64,000 nucleotides of DNA from Nocardia asiatica NBRC 100129. GTDB lineage: Bacteria > Actinomycetota > Actinomycetes > Mycobacteriales > Mycobacteriaceae. Location: contig NZ_BAFS01000474.1 in assembly GCF_000308415.1 (NCBI RefSeq), positions 1 through 64,000 of the forward strand, written 5' to 3'. Under the pieces are notes generated by a model. It did not search any database and was not told the DNA's origin. It worked only from the letters and a program-made list of their open reading frames with translations. The position numbers and the translations under genes are program-made. Below, piece after piece: positions 48,588 through 57,808 of the stretch. Positions within the stretch are counted from its first letter, which is position 1. The number at the start of each line of letters is the position of its first letter.

Positions 48588-50369
48588 ATGAATCATGTAT
48601 CGCTGTCCGGCCTGATCGGTCGCCATCATTTCCAGCAGCACCAGATCCCAATTCCCGACGCGATCGAACGCGCGACCACACTGCTGATCCCAGCGCCGTC
48701 CGGAAAGTGGCATGTCCCCGGCGGCTGCAGGTACGCACGTGAGCATGCGGGCCAGTCGGTGCCACTGCTCGAGGTCAGGTGGGGCGATCTGTGCGGCAAC
48801 TGCGCCCCCACGCAAGATGTTGATCCACTGCACACTTGCGCCCTGCGTTCCGTTGCCACTCTCTCCGAGATGAGCGCGGCCGTCAGTGCGTTCGCTGAAG
48901 AACTGGCCGACCCTGGCAGGTCTTTCGAATGGCTCGACTACGCCCGTCGCCGGGCCGGGCGACCCATCACCGACGAGTCATTGCCAGCTTTGACCGCCCC
49001 TATGCGTGGCGTCCGCGGGTGGGCCCGCACTGTCGCGGCTGTCAACCGCGCTGCCCTGGAATACTCGGGCCAGTTCGACGCCCTGCTGGCGCAGCTCGCC
49101 GAGCGGCTCGGCACCGACTCCGAGGACGGGCTGTTCGATCGCGCAATCGATATCGTCGCCACTGAAACACCGGCCTGCGCCGAAAGCGAACAGCTCCAGA
49201 GGATCACCTGCGCCGCCGATCCGAACCATCGAGCCTACGTTGCGAAAAACCGCGGCTTCGACGCGTGGACATACGTCGCCGACCTCTGGCTGGGCGCACA
49301 CCGGCAGGGGACCAACCATCCCGACATCATCACCGCACGCGCCAAACAATCTCTTGCCGAACGTCTCCCCCACGTCCGCGACTTGACCCAATTGCCTATT
49401 GACCCGAAGGTGGCACCGCACCCTGCCGATACTCCGCAGAGCTGGGCCGACCGCGTCCTCGCTGTCCTTCGCGACCGCACGGTCACCGTGTGGATTGAGC
49501 GGGCCGAGATGACCCTTCACAGCCTGCGCGACGCACACCGCACAAGCAGCAACGCCGAGCCGGACCGCGCGCTGCTGGTTACCGGATGGCCCCTGCACCA
49601 CGACTCCTGTGCACGCTTGGCCTACCTGAGCCAATACCCAATGCTGCTGGCGCCCTTACGGATCGTCGGCAGCGCCGACTGGCAATTTCCTTCCACCGAG
49701 ACCTGTGTGGCAATACTGCGGGTGCCCGAAGCCGCCGCCGAGCAAGCCCACGCCGTCTCCAGCAACATCCGCTCCACTGTCTTGGCAGCCGGCACCGACC
49801 CCCTCGTCGCGGCGTCCCGGCTGTTGCGCGACTTCGGAGTCGTCGTCCATCCGATTGATTTGCCACCGACGGCCCGGCCATCGCGGCTGGTCGAATCGGA
49901 ACGAACCCGGCTGGCCATCGCGATCACCGACACACCCTTCCAAGCACACCCCAGGCCATTCGCCCATGGCGCCGACCTTCCCCCGCATGTCCACGACCGC
50001 GGCGGCGAATGGACACCATGGACAGCACGCGACGCCTTCCACCGCCGTGGTTCGGTCTTCATCCCTGGCATCGATGATCTCGAGCGGTTCGCCGTAGGTT
50101 TCGTCCAATCAGAGATGTACGACACTCTCGAGGTCCAGGTGCGGCTCCAAATACCCGCAGGAACGGCCCCGCGTGTACAGCGCTATTCGAACCAGGTGCC
50201 GGCCATCGAAAACCCACCCACTCTCACACAGGCTGGGCTGATCGATGTCCCCGCCATCCTGCACGGCCTTACCGACGACCACACAACCCTGCTGCTCGAG
50301 ATCGACCCGTGCCGCGACCCGATCCACGTGCCCCTGAACTACATCGCCATGCTGCAATTCCTGCGCTGA
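48588..50369 (+). CDS. Large protein of unknown function
   Basis: The ATG at 48588 gives 593 residues; the frame is open back to 48237, but the upstream part is Arg/Pro-rich and probably not coding. The N-terminal 80 residues contain a Cys/His cluster (GGCRYARE, DLCGNC, PLHTCALRS) that could bind zinc. The rest is a mixture of helices and strands without a recognised motif. No signal peptide or membrane helix is visible. It overlaps no neighbour and is convergent with the XRE-ImmA gene, which starts 20 bases beyond its stop. Confidence 0.55.
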   Translation: MNHVSLSGLIGRHHFQQHQIPIPDAIERATTLLIPAPSGKWHVPGGCRYAREHAGQSVPLLEVRWGDLCGNCAPTQDVDPLHTCALRSVATLSEMSAAVSAFAEELADPGRSFEWLDYARRRAGRPITDESLPALTAPMRGVRGWARTVAAVNRAALEYSGQFDALLAQLAERLGTDSEDGLFDRAIDIVATETPACAESEQLQRITCAADPNHRAYVAKNRGFDAWTYVADLWLGAHRQGTNHPDIITARAKQSLAERLPHVRDLTQLPIDPKVAPHPADTPQSWADRVLAVLRDRTVTVWIERAEMTLHSLRDAHRTSSNAEPDRALLVTGWPLHHDSCARLAYLSQYPMLLAPLRIVGSADWQFPSTETCVAILRVPEAAAEQAHAVSSNIRSTVLAAGTDPLVAASRLLRDFGVVVHPIDLPPTARPSRLVESERTRLAIAITDTPFQAHPRPFAHGADLPPHVHDRGGEWTPWTARDAFHRRGSVFIPGIDDLERFAVGFVQSEMYDTLEVQVRLQIPAGTAPRVQRYSNQVPAIENPPTLTQAGLIDVPAILHGLTDDHTTLLLEIDPCRDPIHVPLNYIAMLQFLR

Positions 50370-50388
50370 GCGCGACAACGGCATCCGC

Positions 50389-51537
50389 CTAGCTGGAGCT
50401 TGAACCGAGAGCGTAGACCGATCCAGTGGTCGGTTTGCCGCCGCGGTTTTCGTAAGGCGTGGGCACCACCGATCGCAGCACGGCCGGGGGAATTGCGAGG
50501 GCGTCGGCGGCGGCGCGGTACGGCCGCGACCCGAACCGTCGGCTGAGAAGTGTCCACAGCAGCAACGGACTCTCGTTGCCGACCTCCACAGGTTCTTCTC
50601 GTCGCCATCCTTTGGCCGACAACTGCACGAACAATGACCGTTTGCGGCTGTCGGTGATCAACTCCAGCGCTGAAGCCCTCATGATCAGCGCTTGCATCGA
50701 TACACCCCACGTTGCCTTGATCCGTCCGAAGTCGGTCAGGGTCGTCGCGTCGGAGAGAATTTCGACAGCGCGTGACCGGGGCACCAACAAGGCGGCGGCG
50801 AACTTGTTCGCCTCGCCTTCCGGGTCGGCCGCACGGGGACGGAAAGAGTGCAGCACCAAATGTCCCACCTCGTGCGCGATCGTGAATCGCTGCCGATCGC
50901 CGTGAGTTCCAGGGAAGAATCCCACCAGGGCACTCGCGCCCAGACCGCCCCAATACGACGCGCCGAAATGCCCGCCCCCCGCGGGCGCCTCATCACCGTC
51001 GATGTGCGGAGGAACGATGGGGGCCACCGCGACGCCTGCACGTTCCAGTGCTCGCGTCAGGTGGGGAATCGGCGCGTCCGGAGCGAGCCGCAGCGATTCC
51101 CGCGTCTGGTCGGCCAACTCGTTGATCTCGTCGTCACTAACCGATTCCTGAGTGACGAAAGGTAGGTCGGCGACAGGATACTTGCTCTCGGTGATCAGCC
51201 CGTCGGACACGCGGTAGCTCTCGCGATACCAGCGATGTATCCGGCGAGTCATCGTGATGCTCGCGCCTGCCAGCTTGCGAAAGCGCAGCGAATCCAGCGG
51301 AATCGCGTTCGACTCGACGTAGAAGAAGCTCAGCGGTGTCCCGGTCGCTGTCGCGATGACTTCCAGCTCCGCGTCGGTTACATCGCGGAACTGATTCTCG
51401 GCATCGGATAACCGCGACTGTCCCAACCCCGTCATCTCAGCAAGCTGCTTCTGCGTGAACCCGAATAGCTCACGCAGCGCGCGTATCCGTTCACCCGGAG
51501 ACGCCGCGAGCATCACCACCGCCTTCCTCGTCGCCAT
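50389..51537 (-). CDS. XRE helix-turn-helix fused to ImmA/IrrE metallopeptidase
   Basis: The frame gives 382 residues; an internal ATG at 51513 is also plausible. The HTH spans about residues 12-66 (RIRALRELFGFTQKQLAEMT, SRLSDAENQFRDVT). The C-terminal half has the zinc-peptidase motif FTIAHEVGHLVLHSF (HExxH) and an additional downstream acidic site in PEGEANKFAAALLVPR. This is the ImmA/IrrE architecture found in phage and mobile-element repressors and in antitoxins. Its start overlaps the end of the upstream gene by about 47 bases, so they form a unit, possibly a toxin-antitoxin pair (inference). Confidence 0.88.
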   Translation of the reverse strand: MATRKAVVMLAASPGERIRALRELFGFTQKQLAEMTGLGQSRLSDAENQFRDVTDAELEVIATATGTPLSFFYVESNAIPLDSLRFRKLAGASITMTRRIHRWYRESYRVSDGLITESKYPVADLPFVTQESVSDDEINELADQTRESLRLAPDAPIPHLTRALERAGVAVAPIVPPHIDGDEAPAGGGHFGASYWGGLGASALVGFFPGTHGDRQRFTIAHEVGHLVLHSFRPRAADPEGEANKFAAALLVPRSRAVEILSDATTLTDFGRIKATWGVSMQALIMRASALELITDSRKRSLFVQLSAKGWRREEPVEVGNESPLLLWTLLSRRFGSRPYRAAADALAIPPAVLRSVVPTPYENRGGKPTTGSVYALGSSSS

Positions 51538-52132
51538 CCGCGTGCGGCATCAACAGATCCAGACCCTCATCGGTCGGCTGGAACTCCAGATCCGACAACT
51601 CCTCAGCCGTCTCAGGAAGCACGAACTCGAGATCGACCTTCGCCTTCTCGCCCCACTTCCACGGGCCGATCGTACGGACGATCCGGAAGCTCGGTGTCGC
51701 CAACTCCGGATCGATACGCCACAGCCCCAGCAGACGGTCGTTCGCCTCCCCGGTCAAAGACAGCTGACGCGGCAGCGGCGGATTGCTGTAGTACGCCCGC
51801 CGCGCCGCGTTCGTGCCAGGCGGAGGGATGTGGTCGTCGGCGTGCGCGTGAAGCAACTGCACCCGGTAGTGGTCATCGGTCAACCACAACGCACCGTTCT
51901 GCGAATGTTGGCCACTCAGCTTCCACGCACCCAGCAGACCCTTCTTCTGCCGAAGCTTGTGGTGGGCCAGTGCACGGATCGTGTGCGTCGCATGCCAACC
52001 ATAGAGCTCGGCCTCGTCGAGTTCAGGCAGCCGCTCCCGACGGATCTGCTCAGCCCACGTGAACGTGTCGTGTAGCGGCTCACACAGATCCGACAAGGCC
52101 GCACGGACACGCTCCACATGAACCTTAATCAT
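51491..52132 (-). CDS. Unknown protein paired with XRE-ImmA peptidase
   Basis: This is a 213-residue soluble protein. It starts MIKVHVERVRAALSDLCEPL and has a basic mid-region (LRQKKGLLGAWKLSGQHSQN) and an acidic C-terminus (PHADGDEEGGGDAR). No catalytic motif could be assigned with confidence, although the H-x3-H-T pattern in YGWHATHTIRALAHHKL is notable. It is preceded by a short AT-rich promoter-like stretch (52135-52175) and overlaps the protease gene. It could be the toxin or the substrate of the downstream ImmA-like protease. Confidence 0.6.
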   Translation of the reverse strand: MIKVHVERVRAALSDLCEPLHDTFTWAEQIRRERLPELDEAELYGWHATHTIRALAHHKLRQKKGLLGAWKLSGQHSQNGALWLTDDHYRVQLLHAHADDHIPPPGTNAARRAYYSNPPLPRQLSLTGEANDRLLGLWRIDPELATPSFRIVRTIGPWKWGEKAKVDLEFVLPETAEELSDLEFQPTDEGLDLLMPHADGDEEGGGDARGVSG

Positions 52133-52279
52133 GGCGCAGATATTATCACGACAAAAGTTAATACGTACATCCGTTCGACCGTGGCGGTCGCACGGCTTGG
52201 GTCGCGGGTCTTGCAGATGCGTGGGTGTTGCGGCGTGCCGTCGCGGTTTTGACGGGGCGGGAGAGGAAGATCGCGCGGC

Positions 52280-52705
52280 ATGACGGCAGGCGCGCGCAGC
52301 AGGACCTCATCTCCGCGGCGAGAAGATGCCCACACCTTCGAGGTGGCCGGGCGGGTCTTGAGCCTGCTACTCGATTCCATCGGGCCTCTCGGACGAAGCC
52401 TGGGATTTCATCTGTGGCCCAGCCCGATCGACCCAGGGTTCGTGCTGTCGTGGCGCGGTCCTGTGCCGGGCGAGATCGAGGTGATCCAGTACTTGGTCAA
52501 CGCCTCGGCCGACGACGAGCTGACCACAGCCCTGCGGCCCGGCGATGTGACGTTCGACTTCGCGGCGGACGACAAGCACTACACCCACGTCGACGTTCAG
52601 GGCGTGCGGTTTCAGCTCCGGCCGGAGCGAATGCTCACTCCCAAGGAGCTCGCCTCGTGGGGCACGTACTGGCGCAGCGGGGATCTGGAAGCGTTGCTGA
52701 GCTGA
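52280..52705 (+). CDS. Small protein of unknown function
   Basis: This is a 141-residue protein. After a variable Arg/Ser-rich start, residues about 20-141 look structured: VLSLLLDSIGPLGRSLGFHL, FVLSWRGPVPGEIEVIQYLV, HVDVQGVRFQLRPERM. There is no signal peptide, membrane helix or known motif. It stands alone, divergent from the 51491-52132 gene, with a small hairpin downstream. Confidence 0.5.
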   Translation: MTAGARSRTSSPRREDAHTFEVAGRVLSLLLDSIGPLGRSLGFHLWPSPIDPGFVLSWRGPVPGEIEVIQYLVNASADDELTTALRPGDVTFDFAADDKHYTHVDVQGVRFQLRPERMLTPKELASWGTYWRSGDLEALLS

Positions 52706-52759
52706 TCGGCCGACCTGTTGGTGGACGCGACTGTGGGCGTCGCTGCGCGCGTGCCGCGG

Positions 52760-52776
52760 AGCGAGCTTCGCTCGCT
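52760..52776. terminator. Short GC hairpin, candidate terminator
   Basis: AGCGAGC (52760-52766) and GCTCGCT (52770-52776) form a 7-bp stem with a TTC loop, 54 bases beyond the stop of the small gene at 52280-52705. There is no U-tract, so termination is plausible but weak. Confidence 0.4.
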
Positions 52777-53066
52777 TGCCACCGTGGCCACATGGCCAGC
52801 CGAGCGTGCGATTGGCAGTGGGCGGCGACTGCCTTGAGATGTTATGGCCGGTCACAGCCGCCAAGACGTGCTGCGAAAGACGGTCCGGGACTCTGGACTG
52901 AGGGCGTCGGCGGTTGATCGTGCTCGGAACACGTCAGCGTCGCGCCCGCACGGGGCCACCGGCAAGAGTGGCACGGACGTCGGCGAGAAGGCGTCGCATA
53001 CCGCGTCGACGGTCCGACATCACAGCAACCACCTTCCCGCGCAGAGATGCCGTCCACGTCTTCGTC
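52777..53066. other. Gap with no supported gene
   Basis: About 290 bases separate the small hairpin from the end of the convergent 5'-nucleotidase gene. Frames here are short, Arg-rich and lack ribosome binding sites. No RNA gene or repeat was recognised. Confidence 0.4.
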
Positions 53067-54044
53067 TCAGGCTTCCGACGCATCTACCTCTTTCTCCCCA
53101 ACGATCTTTTCGGCCGACCTTCGATTCAGCTCGCCAAATGGGACGTGAACCGAGGGTACATATTTGCTGGTATCTATCAAATGACTTTCTTGATCGTCAA
53201 AGAATATGTGCGGCTTCAGAACTTGCATGACTCGGCCTTTGTCGACGCCCCCCAAGAAGAATGCATTATCGACCTGCACCTCCCAGGCTTTGAGACTGAG
53301 GATCATCCGCTCATGCGCTGGCGCGTTACGTGAGGTCACGACCGAAATTGACAGCCGTCGACGATAATTGCTATCGCTCTTACACCTTTCCCTTTCCATC
53401 GTCTGGATACGGGACAGCGCCTTCAAGAAAGGCAGAAGCAGCCCCTCCGGGTGGGTCTCGTTGGCGTGTTCGGATTCACTCGCATGAAAAGCACTGATGC
53501 CACCCGATTGGAAAATCTGCTCGGCACTGTCGTTCGTCAGGATCCCATCGAAGTCGAAAGCGATCCGCAGTTGATCACTATCATCCGCTTCTGCGACCGA
53601 GGCAAGGACAAGTCCAGCCGGGTGGTGCTGTTCGACCGCGGCGCGGACCGCTTCGTCGTCCGCCGACAGGTACAAGGAGATGTTGAAGGGGGGAATGAAC
53701 TCGTACGGAGATCGCCCGGCAGTGAAGATAGCCCGTGTGATGGCCAGGCCGTGACGCGACACGGATCTCATGACCCGCAAGCCTGTATCAGGATCGTTTC
53801 GCGACATAATGACTACCTCAACGAGGGGATCACCCATATTCGGAGAAAGATCATTGAGTTGCAGTATTCGCTTGACGAATTGAAACGCTACACCCGGCTG
53901 CAGAGCATCCTCAAGATGCTCCTCCTGATACCTTCGGTAAGCTGCTTCACCCTGTTCTCTGAAAACTCGGTCTGCCTCTCCAAGGTCGAATAATGCGCTC
54001 GAAGCGACGCCTATTACCAGGCGATCATCAAGGATGTAGGGCAC
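53067..54044 (-). CDS. Cytosolic 5'-nucleotidase family protein
   Basis: This is a 325-residue protein. The family signature is seen in VVIMSRNDPDTGLRVMRSV and GLAITRAIFTAGRSPYEFIP, followed by RIAFDFDGILTNDSAEQIFQ, a HAD-like DxDG motif. This matches the 5'-nucleotidase family that includes cytosolic cN-I-type enzymes, which dephosphorylate nucleoside monophosphates. Base composition is lower in GC than the neighbours, especially near the 3' end (53140-53260), suggesting separate acquisition. It is divergent from the folate/thymidylate operon, and a shared promoter region of about 280 bases lies between them. It may control nucleotide pools for that operon (inference). Confidence 0.82.
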   Translation of the reverse strand: MPYILDDRLVIGVASSALFDLGEADRVFREQGEAAYRRYQEEHLEDALQPGVAFQFVKRILQLNDLSPNMGDPLVEVVIMSRNDPDTGLRVMRSVSRHGLAITRAIFTAGRSPYEFIPPFNISLYLSADDEAVRAAVEQHHPAGLVLASVAEADDSDQLRIAFDFDGILTNDSAEQIFQSGGISAFHASESEHANETHPEGLLLPFLKALSRIQTMERERCKSDSNYRRRLSISVVTSRNAPAHERMILSLKAWEVQVDNAFFLGGVDKGRVMQVLKPHIFFDDQESHLIDTSKYVPSVHVPFGELNRRSAEKIVGEKEVDASEA

Positions 54045-54321
54045 GGGTAGAGATTATCCCACTCGAAGTCATTTATTCGAGTAGTGCAACGAACCACCCA
54101 ACCCTTTCCCAGCACACCGTGGACCGGCAGGGGACCGCCGGTCGCCGCGACCACGCTCCAATCTCCGAACCGATCCATCCCGCGACTACGATGCGACTGC
54201 ATCCGACAGAAACGGTTTAGGGATCGGTCTGCTGCAGGAGCAAGGATCTGACCAGCCGTGCAACTCGTTCCGGCTACGCAACCCTGCATCCCGATACGTA
54301 CATTCGTTGAAGGAGTATCCG

Positions 54322-54930
54322 ATGCGACAGCGCTGGGCCAGCGCCGACAAGCTGACACGCATGCTCGCGGAGTCCCGGATCGAAGTCGATCTCGACGGGC
54401 CGGTCGGGTTCCTGGCGTTGCATGGCGGGATCGAAAGTGGCACAGCAACGTTGGCTCTTCGGGCGGCGTCGCGGGTGGGCGGGTCCGCGCTGATCGTGCG
54501 TCAGCAGTCCAACGACACTCGCCTGCATGTCTCGTCCAACGAGTTCGCCCCCGAACTGTTTCCGCAACTGCGGCTGATACTGGATCATTGCCCTGTGATT
54601 GTGTCGCTGCACGGCCATAACCGCCGCGCGTTCGCCCACCATGTCATGGTCGGCGGACAGAACCGGGTGTTGGCGGGGAAGATGGCGTCCTGCCTGCGGC
54701 GCCACACCGAGCGTCTAGCCGTCATCGACGACTTGGCGGTCATTCCCCCCGAGATCAATGGCACGAAGCCGGCCAACCCGGTCAACATTGCCGCGGCCGG
54801 CACCCAACTCGAGATTCCGCACCTACCCGATGTGACCCGCCCGTGGTCACTTCATATGGATCCGCGAGTCGAGGATGAACTTCTCGCCGGCCTGTGCGAG
54901 TTCGCTGATCTCGTTCACCGCCACAACTGA
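54322..54930 (+). CDS. Poly-gamma-glutamate hydrolase-like zinc peptidase
   Basis: The ATG at 54322 follows GAAGGAG and gives 202 residues. The pattern matches the poly-gamma-glutamate hydrolase family (phage PghP/YndL): FLALHGGIESGTATLALRAA, then RLHVSSNEFAPE, VIVSLHGHN, VMVGGQNR and a final AAAGTQLEIPH. The His and Glu residues in these segments are the expected zinc ligands and active-site residues. Known members cleave gamma-glutamyl bonds. It starts an operon whose next gene is dihydropteroate synthase, so gamma-glutamyl folate tails are a possible substrate (inference). No signal peptide is present, so it acts inside the cell. Confidence 0.78.
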   Translation: MRQRWASADKLTRMLAESRIEVDLDGPVGFLALHGGIESGTATLALRAASRVGGSALIVRQQSNDTRLHVSSNEFAPELFPQLRLILDHCPVIVSLHGHNRRAFAHHVMVGGQNRVLAGKMASCLRRHTERLAVIDDLAVIPPEINGTKPANPVNIAAAGTQLEIPHLPDVTRPWSLHMDPRVEDELLAGLCEFADLVHRHN

Positions 54931-54962
54931 CAACCCGCACGCTCGGCAGGAGCTCAGCCCGC

Positions 54963-55730
54963 ATGCCCGTGAAGATCATGGGTGTTCTCAACGTGACTCC
55001 CGACTCGTTCTCCGACGGCGGCCTCTACCTTGATCCCCACCGCGCGCTCGATCGCGCATATCAGATGCTCGATGAGGGCGCGGACATCATTGACATCGGC
55101 GGCGAGTCAACCCGCCCAGGCGCGACGCCGGTCGAGCCCGATGTCGAATGGGAGCGCGTCGGCCCGGTTATCGAGGCTTTGGCGGGTAACTGTGTCCTGA
55201 GCGTGGACACGCGCCATCCCAATGTCGCCCGTGCTGCGGTTGGCTGTGGTGTAAGCATCCTCAACGACGTTTCCGCCAGCCTGTCCGAGGTTGCCGCACA
55301 GAACCAAGTGACGTGGATCGCCATGCACATGCAACGTGACCCATCGACAATGCAGCGTGATCCTCACTACACGAATGTCGTCGCCGAGGTACGCGCCTAC
55401 CTAGCCGCATGCACTGATGACGCACTGCGCCGGGGGGTGCCCGAGGTGCTTGTCGATCCGGGCATCGGCTTCGGCAAGAACTTCCAGCACAATCTCGAGC
55501 TGTTACGCCATCTCGACAAGTTCGCTGATCTGGCGCATGGCCTCGTCCTAGGCGTTTCACGCAAATCGGTGCTCGGCGAAGCTATCGGTCAGACCGATCC
55601 GCTGCGGAGGCTGTCAGCAGCTCTAGCTGTGTCGGCCCTTGCAGTGAGCAAGGGGGTGTCGATCATACGAACCCACGATGTCGCCGAGACCATCCAAGCC
55701 GTTCGTATGGCCGAGTTTCTACAGGGGTAA
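54963..55730 (+). CDS. folP: Dihydropteroate synthase
   Basis: This is a 255-residue protein with AGGAGCT before the ATG. All family motifs are present: MGVLNVTPDSFSDGG, GADIIDIGGESTRPGA, LSVDTRHPNVA, LNDVSAS, MHMQ, VDPGIGFGKN, GVSRKS and IIRTHDV. The enzyme joins p-aminobenzoate to 6-hydroxymethyl-dihydropterin diphosphate in folate synthesis and is the target of sulfonamides. The MHMQ segment has Gln where MHMRG is usual, and the loop carries a short MQRDPSTMQRDP duplication. Outside the usual folate operon it is probably an extra copy, perhaps serving the adjacent ThyX or giving antifolate tolerance (inference). Confidence 0.95.
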   Translation: MPVKIMGVLNVTPDSFSDGGLYLDPHRALDRAYQMLDEGADIIDIGGESTRPGATPVEPDVEWERVGPVIEALAGNCVLSVDTRHPNVARAAVGCGVSILNDVSASLSEVAAQNQVTWIAMHMQRDPSTMQRDPHYTNVVAEVRAYLAACTDDALRRGVPEVLVDPGIGFGKNFQHNLELLRHLDKFADLAHGLVLGVSRKSVLGEAIGQTDPLRRLSAALAVSALAVSKGVSIIRTHDVAETIQAVRMAEFLQG

Positions 55731-55903
55731 TACCGTCGTCCCCATCACAACGGCACCTGCTCTAGACTCGGCCCCCAGACCGGAACCTCACACAGCAAGC
55801 ACTCGGGCACCTAGCGCACAGTGGGGCGTGTCGGTGAAACAGGGACTCCTGCGGGTGTGTAATCGTGTGGCTAGGGCCCCTCTGTATTTGGAAGGACGAT
55901 CGG

Positions 55904-56638
55904 ATGGCTGCTCTCGACACCGACACCGACGTGACCACCCGCAGCGATGTCGAGGTCGAGCTCGTCAAATCGCAGGCATCCGATGCTGACGTCCTGTTCG
56001 CTGCGAGGGTATCGACCCAGGGCCCTGAGTCGCTCGCTGCAGTCGAGGCAGACGCCACCGGATCGTCGGGCTTGATCAATTTCCTGATGAAGAACCGGCA
56101 CGGGTCGCCCTTCGAGCACAACTCGTTCACCTTCTACATTCATGCGCCGATCTTCGTGTTCCGCGAGTTGATGCGCCATCGCATCGCCTCATACAACGAA
56201 GAATCCGGCCGCTACCGCCAGCTGCGGCCGGTCTTCTACAAGCCGTCGATCTCACGCAACATCGTCCAGGTCGGCAAGGCCGGCGCCTACACCTTCGAAC
56301 CGGGCACCTCAGACCAGTATGAAGTGCTCGACGAGCAGGTCGATGCCGCATACGAAGCGTGCTACCGCTCGTACACCGCGATGCTCGAGGCTGGTATCGC
56401 GCGGGAAGTGGCACGCATCGTCCTACCGGTCGGCCTGTTCTCCAGCGCGTACATGACCGTCAACGCGCGCTCGCTGATGAATGTGCTGTCACTGCGCACC
56501 AAGAGCCCCGACTCTGCCTACCCCAGCTTCCCTCAAGCCGAAATCGAGATGGTCGCTGAGCAGATGGAGAAGAAGTTCGCCGAGCTGATGCCGCTCACAC
56601 ACGCTGCTTTCGTCAAGAACGGCCGCGTCGCTCCCTGA
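55904..56638 (+). CDS. thyX: Flavin-dependent thymidylate synthase
   Basis: The ATG at 55904 follows GGAAGGA and gives 244 residues. The ThyX motif is complete: RHRIASYNEESGRY (RHRxxSxNExSxRY), followed by the C-terminal R-x3-P pattern in AREVARIVLPVGLFSS. ThyX methylates dUMP using methylene-tetrahydrofolate, FAD and NADPH, releasing tetrahydrofolate without forming dihydrofolate. It is probably a second thymidylate synthase, here next to dihydropteroate synthase. A paired function in folate-dependent pyrimidine modification is likely, and the substrate may differ from dUMP. Confidence 0.95.
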   Translation: MAALDTDTDVTTRSDVEVELVKSQASDADVLFAARVSTQGPESLAAVEADATGSSGLINFLMKNRHGSPFEHNSFTFYIHAPIFVFRELMRHRIASYNEESGRYRQLRPVFYKPSISRNIVQVGKAGAYTFEPGTSDQYEVLDEQVDAAYEACYRSYTAMLEAGIAREVARIVLPVGLFSSAYMTVNARSLMNVLSLRTKSPDSAYPSFPQAEIEMVAEQMEKKFAELMPLTHAAFVKNGRVAP

Positions 56639-56782
56639 TCTCTCTCGGCAGTACCCGAACCGAGCCACCAGCGCCCGGTTCGGGCGAACGTGCGCGCCAG
56701 CTCCCGCGGACCGATATTCTTAACTCGCGGCATAGTCCGTGATTCTTTGATCCGCAGTACATTTCGCCTGCAGGGGGCGCGG

Positions 56783-57793
56783 ATGACCAGTCCGATCGAG
56801 AACGTCGTCCACGCGCGGGCTGGTATGCGCCAACGCCTGCTGCGTCCTGACACCCGCCAGGTACTCATCGCACGCCTGGACGGATCACTGGAGGCGGTCG
56901 ACAGCTACACACGCGTCAACTGCGCAGGCTATGGGAGAATTCGCCGCTTCAACAGCTTCGGCATCCACCTACGCTCCACCCCCGGCGCTTCCAGACCGAA
57001 GCCGCTGTATCGCGGGTTGCCGCCAGCCTTGCCATACACCACTCAGGTCTTCCAACTGGGCGGATGCAACTGGGCGTGTTGGTACTGCTTCGTCGATGAC
57101 GCGCTGCTGTCAGGCGACCAAACCCGCGGTAGGTTCATGACGGCCGCGGAACTAGTCGACTTGTATCTCGCTGACGCCGACCCACCCCCCGCGCTGGATC
57201 TGTCAGGCGGACAACCCGACCTTGTGCCCGAGTGGTGCCTTTGGATGATGCAAGAACTCGATGAACGCGGCCTGCGCGGTCACGTCCCCATATGGATCGA
57301 TGACAACCTCAGTGGTCACTGGATGCGTCAAGTGCTCTCCGCCCAAGACATCGCCTACATGGCCGCCTACCCCCGGCACTCCCGAGTCGGATGCTTCAAA
57401 GGCTTCGACGAAGCCTCCTTCGTCGACAACACCGGCGCTCCCACATCCTCGTTCGACCGCCAATTCGCCGTCCTCGCCGAACTTCTCACCGCAGGCTTCG
57501 ACCTCTACACCTACGCCACCTTCACCGCGCGTCCCAAGCCCGACCGACACATCCCCTCAGCGATGAAGGCTTTCGTCGATCGGCTACAGGCCATCCATCC
57601 CGACCTTCCGCTGCGCACCATCCCTCTCGAGATCCGCCCCTACACCGCAATCAGCAGTCGCATCGCCTCCGCGGACGCCGAACCGTTCTACCGGCTGCAA
57701 TATCAAGCAGCTGCGGCATGGGAACACGAACTACACACCCGGTTCACCGAGGACCAACGACAGACGCCGTACGAAGACATCCAACTTCGCTGA
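56783..57793 (+). CDS. Radical SAM enzyme
   Basis: The ATG at 56783 gives 336 residues. The cluster-binding motif is GGCNWACWYCFVDD (CxxxCxxC) around residue 100, followed by ALDLSGGQPDL, a GGE-like SAM-binding segment. The N-terminal 90 residues include VNCAGYGRIRRFNSFGIHL, which is not part of the usual barrel. No second Fe-S cluster motif (SPASM) is seen. The reaction is unknown. Location immediately after ThyX and before a glutaredoxin-like gene suggests modification of a pyrimidine nucleotide, or thiol chemistry on a folate/nucleotide product (inference). Confidence 0.88.
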   Translation: MTSPIENVVHARAGMRQRLLRPDTRQVLIARLDGSLEAVDSYTRVNCAGYGRIRRFNSFGIHLRSTPGASRPKPLYRGLPPALPYTTQVFQLGGCNWACWYCFVDDALLSGDQTRGRFMTAAELVDLYLADADPPPALDLSGGQPDLVPEWCLWMMQELDERGLRGHVPIWIDDNLSGHWMRQVLSAQDIAYMAAYPRHSRVGCFKGFDEASFVDNTGAPTSSFDRQFAVLAELLTAGFDLYTYATFTARPKPDRHIPSAMKAFVDRLQAIHPDLPLRTIPLEIRPYTAISSRIASADAEPFYRLQYQAAAAWEHELHTRFTEDQRQTPYEDIQLR

Positions 57794-57808
57794 TCCCGGG
57801 GGTGAACC

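Noticed and set aside
53451-53993. 180-residue plus-strand frame
   Set aside because: It lies fully opposite the well-supported 5'-nucleotidase gene and matches no family.
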